Shown here piece after piece: positions 26,248-34,193 of a DNA stretch of 64,000 nt (the first letter of the stretch is position 1; each line of letters begins with the position of its first letter). The notes under the pieces are model-generated. The model saw only the letters and a program-made list of their open reading frames with translations, made no database searches and was not told the origin of the DNA. The DNA is from Muricoccus roseus (lineage in GTDB: Bacteria > Pseudomonadota > Alphaproteobacteria > Acetobacterales > Acetobacteraceae), in assembly GCF_900141905.1 (NCBI RefSeq), contig NZ_FQZF01000014.1, forward strand, positions 62,001 through 126,000. The letters are read 5' to 3'. A program made the position numbers and the translations under genes.

Positions 26248-26486
26248 CTGGCGGTCTGTCCCCGGGGAGAGGAAGAAGGAATTCTTCCTCTCCCCGGACC
26301 CCTCGCCATCATCTTTTTCTAGGAGTTTTGGAATCACGGGGCTGGCGGTGCGCCTGAGGTCGATGACCTCAGGCGACTGCAAAGGCAGGAAGGGCACCCT
26401 CAGCCAGAGACCCCTTCGATCATCGTATCCACGGCAGTCAAACGGGGTTCCAAGGGCCTCAGGCCCTTGGCGGGTGGAGGGCGGAG
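26248..26486 (-). repeat. Three-hairpin dispersed repeat, copy B (inverted)
   Basis: Second copy of the element at 12850-13090, in opposite orientation. On the plus strand the stems lie at 26262-26297 (16-bp arms, loop GGAA), 26351-26375 (11-bp arms, loop GAT) and 26450-26470 (9-bp arms, loop TCA); on the minus strand the loops read TTCC, ATC and TGA, exactly as in copy A. Flanking sequence beside the outer stems is also conserved (GACAGACCG and GGCGGAGCC on the element strand vary little). It lies between the convergent NUDIX and msrP genes. Confidence 0.85.
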
Positions 26487-26503
26487 CCCTCCCTCCAGCC
26501 AAA

Positions 26504-27439
26504 TCAGGCGTAGAGCCGCTCACCCTGCAGATTGGTGTAGAGCGGGGCGACGAACTCGCCATAGCCATTGAAGATCCGCGTGGGCACGCGCTCGTTCGAG
26601 CCGAGTAGGCGCTCGGAGGCCTGGCTCCAGCGAGGATGGGCGACCTCCGGGTTCACGTTGGCCCAGAAGCCGTATTCGCTGGATTGGAGCTTTTCCCAGT
26701 AGCCCACCGGACGCTGCGCCTGGAAGGTGACGCGCGTGATGGATTTCGGCGCCTTGAACCCATACTTCCAGGGCGTGATCGCGCGGATCGGCGCGCCGTT
26801 CTGGGGCGGCAGGGGCTTGCCGTACATGCCGGTGGCGATGAAGGCGAGTTCGTTCTGCGCCTCCTCCATCGTGAAGCCATCCGAATAGGGCCAGGGATAC
26901 CAGGACTGGCGCAGGCCCGGCATGGTGTCGCGCTGGGCCGCCGTCTCGAAGACGATGTATTTCGCCTCCGGCTTGGGGGCGGCCAGCCGCACCAGCTCCG
27001 CCATCGGGAAGCCGGTCCAGGGCACGGTCATGGCCCAGGCTTCCACGCAGCGGAAGCGGTACACCCGCTCTTCCAGGTTCACCTGCTTCAGCAGGTCTTC
27101 CAGCCCGATCTCGCGCGGGTTCTCCACCAGCCCGTCGAGGCGGATGGACCAGGGGCTGACCTTCAGCCTCTGCGCGGCGGAGGCGATGCTCTTGGAGGTG
27201 CCGAACTCGTAGAAGTTGTTGTAGCTCGCCACGTCCCGCTCCGGCGTCGGCTCGCGGCCGGGCTGGAAGCGGGTGTTACGCATGGCGGGCGCGGCGGCCT
27301 GCGCATGCGCGGGAGACGCGAGCGCCCCCCCGGCGAGAAGCGCGCCGGCGCCCAGCGCGGCGCGCCGCCCCATCACCAGGGCTTCCGGTGTCGCGGCACT
27401 TTCGGGCAACTCCCAGCCACGGCGGATGCGGATGAGCAT
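26504..27439 (-). CDS. msrP: Protein-methionine-sulfoxide reductase catalytic subunit MsrP (YedY)
   Basis: 311 residues, usual length. A Tat signal with G-R-R-A-A-L-G-A-G-A around residue 24 exports the folded molybdoenzyme. The Mo-coordinating Cys is in Y-R-F-R-C-V-E-A-W near 150, with family blocks D-V-A-S-Y-N-N-F-Y-E-F-G-T-S-K and K-Y-G-F-K-A-P-K-S-I-T-R. MsrP repairs oxidised Met residues in the periplasm. The haem-binding membrane partner MsrQ is not adjacent; what precedes it is a Bug-type binding protein, 65 bases away. Confidence 0.94.
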   Translation of the reverse strand: MLIRIRRGWELPESAATPEALVMGRRAALGAGALLAGGALASPAHAQAAAPAMRNTRFQPGREPTPERDVASYNNFYEFGTSKSIASAAQRLKVSPWSIRLDGLVENPREIGLEDLLKQVNLEERVYRFRCVEAWAMTVPWTGFPMAELVRLAAPKPEAKYIVFETAAQRDTMPGLRQSWYPWPYSDGFTMEEAQNELAFIATGMYGKPLPPQNGAPIRAITPWKYGFKAPKSITRVTFQAQRPVGYWEKLQSSEYGFWANVNPEVAHPRWSQASERLLGSNERVPTRIFNGYGEFVAPLYTNLQGERLYA

Positions 27440-27504
27440 GCTGGCCTCCCAAGGCGGTTCCGTTGAACTCGGGTGTCCCGCGCCGGGTTCAAGGGCGGGG
27501 CGCT

Positions 27505-28494
27505 TCAGCGCCCCAGGCGCAGTTCCGCGCGCTGGACGATCCCACGGAACTTCGCCAGTTCCGCCGCGAGGAAGGTGCGCGTCTCCTCCGGCGTCGTCGC
27601 CGGGGACGGGTCCACCCCCGCCGCGGCCAGGCGGTCCCGCGTCGCCGGATCGGCCAGGGCCGCGCTCACCGCGGCGTTCAGGGCCAGCAGCACGGGTTGC
27701 GGCAGGCCCTTGGGCGCCAGCAGCACGTTCCAGGTCGTCACATCGAAGCCCCGCGCCACGGTCTCGTCCAGGGTGGGGATCTCCGGGAAGAGGGGATGGC
27801 GCGCCTTCGAGGTCACGGCCAGGCCGCGCGAGAGGCCGTCGCGCAGATGCGGCGCGGAGGAGGCGAGCACCTCGAAGGAATAGGCCACCTCGCCCTTGGC
27901 CAGCGCCTCCATCACGGCCGAGCCTCCACGATAGGGCACATGCTCCGCATCCATGCCGCCGACCGAGATCTTCAGGTACTCGCCCGTGAGATGTCCGACG
28001 CCGCCGACGCCGGAGGTGGCCCAGGACAGCGCCCCGGGCTGGGCGCGAACGGCCGCGACCAGCTCGGCGACCGAGCGGTGCGGCGAGCTAGCCGGCACCA
28101 CCACCACCAGCGGCCCGCCGCCCAGCACCGCCACGGGGCTGAAATCCGCCACGGGGTCATAGGGCGTCTGGCTGGGCAGCGCGGCCGGGTTGGTGGCGTG
28201 GGAAGACGCCGTGCCGACGAGCAGCGTGTAGCCGTCCGCCGGGCGCTGGCGCACCCATTCGCTGCCCACGGCGCCGCCGGCCCCGGCCCGGTTCTCCACG
28301 ATGATCCGGGCATTCGGGCCGAGCCGCGGCCCCATGCGCTCGGCCAGCACGCGCGCGGCGATATCCGTGGAACCCCCCGCGAGGAAGGGCACGACCAGGG
28401 TGATCGGCCGGTCCGGCATCCAGCTCTGGGTCTGGGCACGGGCCGAGATGGCGGGGGCGGCAAGGGTGGCGGCAAGCAGGGCGCGGCGGCGCAT
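27505..28494 (-). CDS. Bug-family tripartite tricarboxylate transporter substrate-binding protein
   Basis: 329 residues. A signal peptide (M-R-R-R-A-L-L-A-A-T-L-A-A-P-A-I-S-A-R-A) precedes a Bug/TctC fold with W-M-P-D-R-P-I-T-L-V-V-P-F, G-G-S-T-D-I-A-A-R and V-E-N-R-A-G-A-G-G-A-V-G at the usual ligand-loop positions. No TctA/TctB membrane genes are nearby, so it is an orphan binding protein, as is frequent in Acetobacteraceae and Burkholderiales. The ligand is not predictable. Confidence 0.9.
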   Translation of the reverse strand: MRRRALLAATLAAPAISARAQTQSWMPDRPITLVVPFLAGGSTDIAARVLAERMGPRLGPNARIIVENRAGAGGAVGSEWVRQRPADGYTLLVGTASSHATNPAALPSQTPYDPVADFSPVAVLGGGPLVVVVPASSPHRSVAELVAAVRAQPGALSWATSGVGGVGHLTGEYLKISVGGMDAEHVPYRGGSAVMEALAKGEVAYSFEVLASSAPHLRDGLSRGLAVTSKARHPLFPEIPTLDETVARGFDVTTWNVLLAPKGLPQPVLLALNAAVSAALADPATRDRLAAAGVDPSPATTPEETRTFLAAELAKFRGIVQRAELRLGR

Positions 28495-28583
28495 CGGGAC
28501 ATTTCTCCAGCACGGCTCCTCTGCCCGGTCGGCGGGGGCCTTGCGCCCAGTGTCGCAGCCGGAGGAACAGGTTGGAACCCTGC

Positions 28584-30026
28584 CTAGCGCGGCCGCGGCA
28601 TTAGGGCGGCCGGCTGCTCGCCCGCGGGGGTCTCTACCCGAAGGACGCGGTACCGCTCAGCCTCGACGCCGTGGCGGCTCCGCGTGATCTCCCCGATCGG
28701 CGCAGCGCCAGGCCATAGTGAGGGGCCGTCCCCGCGCCGGAGGCTGCGCAGCATGATCCCCCCCTGCCCTTCCGGCGGTGAGGGCAAGGTGAAGAGGTCC
28801 CATCGGTCGCCAATGGCGACGACGGGGACTCCGGCGGGCAGATGCAGCGCCAACTCGGAGGCGAGGCCGTATTCTTCGGCGGCGATGAAAGCCGCGTTCG
28901 CCTGGAGCCGCGCTTCCTCCGCCGCCCTCGCCAGGTCCGGCCAGCCGCCCAGCCGTGCCAGGGTTAGGTCGGCCGAACGCGGTAAGGCGAGCGGCGCGAA
29001 ACCGGCCTGGACCAACATCAGCGCCGTCAGCACGCCCCCGAGGACGGCTCCGACGCGCTGCCAGGGCAGGGCGGTGAGAGCCGCCGCCGCGATGCACGCC
29101 GCGGGGTAGATGACGACCGGCCAGTTTCCCTGGACCCGGCTCCCCGTCGCCTGCCAGAGGAACAGCGCCGCCGCCGGAAGCGTCAGCGCAGCCAGCAACC
29201 CGGCCGCCGCATCCCGCCGCCGCGCCCAGGCGTGCCCGGCGAGGGCAGCGCCGACGGTGCAGAGCACGAAGAGGATGGGCGAGGCCAGCCCAAGCTGCCC
29301 GGCCACCAGCTCACCGACGTAACGCAGCCCGAATTCCCGCCCCGCCCCCGCCCGTCCGCCCTGCTTGGCGAAGGAGGCCCAGCCATGAGTCGCGTTCCAG
29401 GCCACCACCGGCAGGAAGACCAAGGCGGCGAGCGCCCCGCCCGCATAGAGCCGCCAGTCCCGCCACCATCGGCGTGCGGTGGGTTCGGCCAGGAGCCACA
29501 GCACCAGCCCTGCCCCGAACAGCACCGCCGTGTACTTCGAGAGCAGCGCACAGCCCGCCAGCCCGCCCACGGCGCACCACCACCGGCCGTCCCCCGAGGC
29601 GTGCAGCCGCGCCACCGCCCATAAGGCAAGACACCAGAAGACGAAGAGCGGCGTGTCCGGCGTCATCAGCACCGCGCCGGCATTGGTGACCGGCATGGCG
29701 TTCAGCAGCAGGGCCGCCCAGCGTCCCGGTCGCAGCCGGGGCATCAGCGCATTCCCTGCCCCCGCAACCGCCAGCGAGGCGAGGGCCAGCCCGATCGGGC
29801 CGAGCAGGCGGATGCCGAAGGCGCCGTCCCCGGTCAGGGCCGTGCCTGCCGCGATCCAGACCGCCACCATGGGCGGATGGTCGAGATAGCCGGGCTGAAG
29901 GTCTCGCCCCCAGACCCAGTAATAGGCTTCGTCCGGGGATAGCGGCAGCAGCGCCGCCGCGCCCAGGCGCAGGGCGGTGACCGCCAGCAGGGCGGCCAGC
30001 CAGGGGTCGGTCAGCCAGCGCCTCAC
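28584..30026 (-). CDS. GT39-type (ArnT/PMT-like) membrane glycosyltransferase
   Basis: 480 residues with about 10-11 hydrophobic segments. The first periplasmic loop carries D-E-A-Y-Y-W-V-W-G, with the catalytic Asp of lipid-linked sugar transferases, and Y-L-D-H-P-P-M-V. Family members use polyprenyl-phosphate sugars in the periplasm. The start overlaps the stop of the GT2-GtrA gene by four bases, so the partner likely makes and flips the polyprenyl-phosphate sugar. Acceptor unknown; lipid A or a surface glycan is plausible. Confidence 0.86.
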   Translation of the reverse strand: MRRWLTDPWLAALLAVTALRLGAAALLPLSPDEAYYWVWGRDLQPGYLDHPPMVAVWIAAGTALTGDGAFGIRLLGPIGLALASLAVAGAGNALMPRLRPGRWAALLLNAMPVTNAGAVLMTPDTPLFVFWCLALWAVARLHASGDGRWWCAVGGLAGCALLSKYTAVLFGAGLVLWLLAEPTARRWWRDWRLYAGGALAALVFLPVVAWNATHGWASFAKQGGRAGAGREFGLRYVGELVAGQLGLASPILFVLCTVGAALAGHAWARRRDAAAGLLAALTLPAAALFLWQATGSRVQGNWPVVIYPAACIAAAALTALPWQRVGAVLGGVLTALMLVQAGFAPLALPRSADLTLARLGGWPDLARAAEEARLQANAAFIAAEEYGLASELALHLPAGVPVVAIGDRWDLFTLPSPPEGQGGIMLRSLRRGDGPSLWPGAAPIGEITRSRHGVEAERYRVLRVETPAGEQPAALMPRPR

Positions 30027-31150
30027 CGGCCGCGCCAGACCAGGGTGGACGAGACCGCATAGTTCCAGACGACCGTCAGCAGCGCGCCTGCGGCTCCCGC
30101 CAGCCCCCAGCCGGCCAGGCCCTCACGCAGCAGAAGCCCCGCCACACCGACATTCGCCGCCGCCCCGATGCCGCAGCCGATGTAGAAGATGACCAGCCCA
30201 CGCGCGAGCCGGGCGCCGCGCAGCCGCAGGTCGCGATAGGTGATGCGGTTGTTCAGCAGGAAGTTGACGGTCATGGCGACGAAGGTGGCGGTCCACTGCG
30301 CCGCCTCGAAGCGGATGCCGGGGATCTGCACGGCCAGGAAGAGCGCGGCCAGGTGCACGACCACGCCGATGGCCCCCACGGCCGCGAAGGAAACGAAGCG
30401 CCAGGGCAGCCAGCCGCCCAGCGCCTTGTCCATCAGCAGGCCGAGGAATTCGAGCAGCACGGTCGCGTCGAGCTTCGACTCCCCTGCCTGGCGCGGGCGG
30501 AAGCGATAGGGGATTTCCGCCACCCGCAGTGGCCGGCCGGCCGAGAGCAGCAGGTCGAGCAGGATCTTGAAGCCGCGCGCCGAGAGCTTCGGCGCCAGGA
30601 ATTCGAACAGCGCGCGCGGCATGAGGAAGAAGCCGCTCATCGGGTCGCCCACCGGGGTGGGCAGCAGCATCGCCGCGAGCCGCGTGCCGGCATCGCTCAC
30701 CTTCGCCCGCGCGGCGGAAAAGCCGGTCCCGGCCTCGCCGCCTTCCGCATGGCGGCTGCCAATCGCGACCTCCGCCCCCTCCCGCACGGCCGCCAGCATG
30801 GCGGGCAGGATGGTCTCGTCGTGCTGCAGGTCGCCATCGATCACCGCCACATAGGCGGCGGAGGAGGACAGCACGCCTTCCGTCACGGCCGAGGCGAGGC
30901 CGCGCCGGCCGATGCGCCGCAGCCCGCGCACGCGCGGGTCCCGCGCCGCGATCTCCCGCACCCGTGCGGCGGTGCCGTCCGGGCTGTCGTCATCGACGAA
31001 GACCACCTCCCAGGCGATTCCCCGCAGGGCAGCCTCCAGCCGCGCCACCATGGGCGCGACATTTGCGGCCTCCTTGTAGCAGGGCACGACCACGGTGAGT
31101 TCCGCGGGCAGCTCGGCAGTCTGGGTCGGGGCGTGGGTCTGGGCCGGCAC
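30023..31150 (-). CDS. GT2 polyprenyl-phosphate glycosyltransferase fused to a GtrA-like membrane domain
   Basis: 375 residues. The N-terminal 230 residues are a DPM1/GtrB-like GT-A domain: V-V-P-C-Y-K-E-A-A-N-V, F-V-D-D-D-S-P-D-G-T and V-I-D-G-D-L-Q-H-D-E. From about 245 a four-helix GtrA domain follows, including N-F-L-L-N-N-R-I-T-Y. The fusion makes one protein that forms polyprenyl-phosphate sugar and probably helps move it across the membrane, feeding the GT39 enzyme downstream. Confidence 0.9.
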   Translation of the reverse strand: MPAQTHAPTQTAELPAELTVVVPCYKEAANVAPMVARLEAALRGIAWEVVFVDDDSPDGTAARVREIAARDPRVRGLRRIGRRGLASAVTEGVLSSSAAYVAVIDGDLQHDETILPAMLAAVREGAEVAIGSRHAEGGEAGTGFSAARAKVSDAGTRLAAMLLPTPVGDPMSGFFLMPRALFEFLAPKLSARGFKILLDLLLSAGRPLRVAEIPYRFRPRQAGESKLDATVLLEFLGLLMDKALGGWLPWRFVSFAAVGAIGVVVHLAALFLAVQIPGIRFEAAQWTATFVAMTVNFLLNNRITYRDLRLRGARLARGLVIFYIGCGIGAAANVGVAGLLLREGLAGWGLAGAAGALLTVVWNYAVSSTLVWRGR

Positions 31151-31274
31151 GGCGGCGGCTTAGCCCGCGCCGCGCCGGGCCGGAAGGGGTTCCCGGGCCG
31201 GGCTGCCTCGCGGCCCCGCCCCTTCCGGCCCGGGGCCGATGGGGTTAGCGGAGGCGTCGCAACCGGAGTGCCCC

Positions 31275-32051
31275 ATGCCCGACCTCTCTTTCCTGCCGCC
31301 GGGCATGCCCTCGCTCGGTGCGCTCGGGCCCGTGGTGGCTATCGTCGCCTTCTCCGCGCTGTTCCGGGGCTTCACTGGCTTCGGCTTCGCCATCATCGCC
31401 GTGCCGCTGCTGAGCCTGGCCCTGCCGCCGCTGCTCGCGGTCGCCCTGGCGGCCGGGTTGCAGCTGCTGGGCGGGCTCATGGACCTGCCCCAGGCCTCCC
31501 GTGCCTGTCACTGGCCCTCGGTCCGCTGGCTGCTGGCCGGCGCCCTCCTGGCGTCGCCGCTCGGCACGCTGCTCCTGGCCTGGCTGCCGGCCGATGCGGC
31601 GCGGCTCGCCCTTGCCGCGGCCTGCGGGGCGGCGGTGCTGGCCCTGGCCTCGGGCTTCCGCTTCCACCGCATGCCGGGCCGGGGGGCGACGATGGGGGCC
31701 GGCGTTCTCTCGGGGCTGTTCAACGGGCTGGCCGCCATGCCGGGCCCGCCCGCCCTGGCCTACTACCTTGCCCTCCCCCTCACGCCGGCGCAGGTGCGCG
31801 CCTCCCTCATGGTCTTCTTCGCCTTCTCGGCCATGGCCTCCACCGCGAGCCTCGTCGCCATCGGGGCCTTCGCCTGGCGCGAGGTGGCGCTGGTCCTGGC
31901 AGGGCTGCCGCTGATGCTCGGCGGTTCTCGCCTCGGCGCCCTGCTCTTCCGGCGCGCGGGCGGGGCGCATCGGAACGTCTCCTTGGCCACGCTCGCGCTC
32001 GTCGCGCTTGTCACCGCGGCCCGGGGGATCTCCGGCCTTCTGGGCGGATAA
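31275..32051 (+). CDS. TauE/SafE family permease
   Basis: 258 residues from the ATG at 31275, preceded by CCGGAG at a normal distance. About eight hydrophobic segments in two halves match TauE/SafE (PF01925): F-R-G-F-T-G-F-G-F-A-I-I-A-V-P-L in the first repeat and G-A-G-V-L-S-G-L-F-N-G-L-A-A-M-P-G-P-P in the second. The family exports sulfite, sulfoacetate or other small anions; the substrate cannot be read from sequence. The next gene is over 400 bases away. Confidence 0.87.
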   Translation: MPDLSFLPPGMPSLGALGPVVAIVAFSALFRGFTGFGFAIIAVPLLSLALPPLLAVALAAGLQLLGGLMDLPQASRACHWPSVRWLLAGALLASPLGTLLLAWLPADAARLALAAACGAAVLALASGFRFHRMPGRGATMGAGVLSGLFNGLAAMPGPPALAYYLALPLTPAQVRASLMVFFAFSAMASTASLVAIGAFAWREVALVLAGLPLMLGGSRLGALLFRRAGGAHRNVSLATLALVALVTAARGISGLLGG

Positions 32052-32482
32052 TCATTCCCAGCGGCGGGGAAGAATAGGTCGCTCCGTTCCGCAGCCGCGC
32101 GGCCCGGCGGGCGAGAGGTGGCGGTGCGCTCCGCTGGCTCGACAGCACTGGCGTATGGAGAAGCGCCGGATATTGTTTTGGTTTCAACACCAATATTTCG
32201 CGGGCGAAGAGCAACACAGCGGATGCCGCCTGCTCCCGGGACGCCTCTTCATCCCGAGTGTTCAAGACTCCGCGATCTATCCCAGGTTGTAGGGAATCGG
32301 TCTCTTCCACCGGGAGGTTAGTTGTTGACCGGCCTTTTTTAACAAAGTTAAGTTTCGAACACCGGAATCACCCCGGGGTTCAGAAGAAGTAGTCCAGGAA
32401 AGCGCAGGCGTGAGAAAGTCTCACTTCTGCCTTCGGAAGACTGTGACTTCCAGGCGGCAAGAACATCGGGAGCGTGTGCAAG
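32052..32482 (+). other. 431-base gene-free leader upstream of the Hint-domain gene
   Basis: I see no credible coding frame. The DNA is visibly AT-richer than its surroundings, especially 32310-32370, where TTGACC (32325-32330) stands 17 bases before TTAAGT, a poor but possible sigma-70 pair. A small hairpin GTGAGA-AAG-TCTCAC at 32410-32424 lies about 60 bases before the start codon. A long, compositionally distinct leader suggests a regulated or recently acquired promoter region. Confidence 0.45.
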
Positions 32483-34183
32483 ATGCCAGACCTGATTACA
32501 ATTGGCGCGTTATTTGGCGCTCAAAATCTGTCCGACGGGCAGAGCTACGACACGACTGTCGCTTCGGTGTATGTTGGCGGCACGGTCAACGTGACCAATG
32601 GCTCGACCCTGAACCTCGACCCGGTTGCAGCGGTGGGTGTGGCCACAACCGTCAACGTTTCTGAGGGCGGAACACTCAACTATGATCCTGTCGCCGGGAT
32701 CACTGCTGCGAACACCTTCAACATCGGCTCGGGCGGTACTCTCAGCCTGGGCGAGGATGTGACGGCCAGCGCCCTGGACAACATCAACTTCACTTCGCCT
32801 TCCGATGGGCCGGGCGGAACTCTCGTCATTCCGGAAAGCGTCCTGAGCGCGAACGTCGTGAGCTCCATCGACGGCTTCGGCGTGAGCGACTCTCTCCAGA
32901 TCGCCAACCCGAACGGTGCAATCGCTTCCGGCGACTACAACACCGAAACGGGCGAACTGGTGTTCTACGATGCCGAGGGCGAGCAGGTGTCCACCTTGCA
33001 GCTCGGGCTCGACGGCGATGTGAACGCCGATAACTTCTCCATCAGCGTCAACTCGGACGGATCGCTGAGCGTCGTCGCCTGCTACCTCCGCGGCACCCGC
33101 ATCGCCACGGATCATGGCGAGGTCGCGATCGAGGACATCCGCATCGGTGACAGGGTGGCGACCGTCTCCGGCGCCTTCCGCACGGTGAAGTGGATCGGCC
33201 GCCGCGGCTATTCCAGCACCTATGCCGCGAAGAACCCCGAGGTTCAGCCCGTCCTCTTCACGCGCGGCTCCATCGCCGAGAACGTGCCGGTGCGCGATCT
33301 CTACGTCTCGCCTCAGCACGCCATGTTCATCGACGGCGTGCTGGTGGATGCGGAACTGCTGGTGAACGGCAAGTCCATCCGCCGGATCGAGACCGACGAG
33401 GCCGTGGAGTACTTCAACCTCGAGTTCGAGACGCATGACGTGATCCTCGCTGAGGGCGCGCCCTCGGAGAGCTTCCTCAACCGTGACTGCCGCGACATGT
33501 TCCAGAATGCGGCGGAGTATGAGGCGCTCTACCCCAACGAGGCGCCGTGCGAGCCCGTCTTCTATGCCCGGCGCGTGGCGGATGGCCATGCGCTGGCCGC
33601 TATCCGTGAACGCCTGGATGCGCGCGCCGGCCTCGTCGGCGCCGTGCCCGCGGCGTCCGGCGTGCTGGAAGGTGCGGTGGATCGGGCCGACTGGTCGCGC
33701 GTCGCGGGCTGGGCTCATGACCGGGCCAATCCCGGCCGGCCCGTTGAGCTCGAGGTGCTGGTGGACAACCGGGTCGTCGCCCGCGTCATGGCAAACCGGT
33801 ACCGCGCCGACCTCCAGAAGGCCGGCTTCGGGGACGGGCGCTGCGGCTTTGACATCGAGCTGCCCGAGGCGCTCTCGCCCCGGTCGCACCACTCGATCGA
33901 GATCCGCCGCGCCGCCGACGCTCAGCCCCTGCGCGGCGCGCCGCTGTTGCTGGAAGCCGTGCCCGAGCTGGCGAACAGCGGCAGCCTGCTCAACGCGGTC
34001 TTCTCGGAAATCGGCGGTGCCGATCCGACGCAGCTCGACCGGATGCTGCGCCTGGTGATGGAAGGCCTGGACAGGGTGGTCCAGGCAAAGACGCGGGATG
34101 AAGGCCAGGGCCATGCCCGGCAGACCCGCTTCCATGCCCGGGGCGAGGCTGTCCGTCTCCCCGCCGCTGACAAGGCGGCCTGA
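32483..34183 (+). CDS. Hint-domain protein with N-terminal beta repeats and C-terminal GWAxD module
   Basis: 566 residues from the ATG at 32483; a GTG at 32474 would add three. Residues 25-95 hold three repeats of the form T-V-N-V-x-x-G-G-T-L-N, likely a small beta-solenoid. A Hint_2 domain starts at Cys200 (V-V-A-C-Y-L-R-G-T-R-I) and continues through S-P-Q-H-A-M-F at 276-282 to about 340. Residues 395-487 form a module (A-G-W-A-H-D, then A-N-R-Y-R-A-D-L) that recurs in the next gene. There is no signal peptide. Hint domains of inteins and hedgehog proteins self-cleave at the first Cys; whether this one does is unknown. The N-terminal third has lower GC than its neighbours. Confidence 0.85.
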   Translation: MPDLITIGALFGAQNLSDGQSYDTTVASVYVGGTVNVTNGSTLNLDPVAAVGVATTVNVSEGGTLNYDPVAGITAANTFNIGSGGTLSLGEDVTASALDNINFTSPSDGPGGTLVIPESVLSANVVSSIDGFGVSDSLQIANPNGAIASGDYNTETGELVFYDAEGEQVSTLQLGLDGDVNADNFSISVNSDGSLSVVACYLRGTRIATDHGEVAIEDIRIGDRVATVSGAFRTVKWIGRRGYSSTYAAKNPEVQPVLFTRGSIAENVPVRDLYVSPQHAMFIDGVLVDAELLVNGKSIRRIETDEAVEYFNLEFETHDVILAEGAPSESFLNRDCRDMFQNAAEYEALYPNEAPCEPVFYARRVADGHALAAIRERLDARAGLVGAVPAASGVLEGAVDRADWSRVAGWAHDRANPGRPVELEVLVDNRVVARVMANRYRADLQKAGFGDGRCGFDIELPEALSPRSHHSIEIRRAADAQPLRGAPLLLEAVPELANSGSLLNAVFSEIGGADPTQLDRMLRLVMEGLDRVVQAKTRDEGQGHARQTRFHARGEAVRLPAADKAA

Positions 34184-34193
34184 GGCGAGGCTG

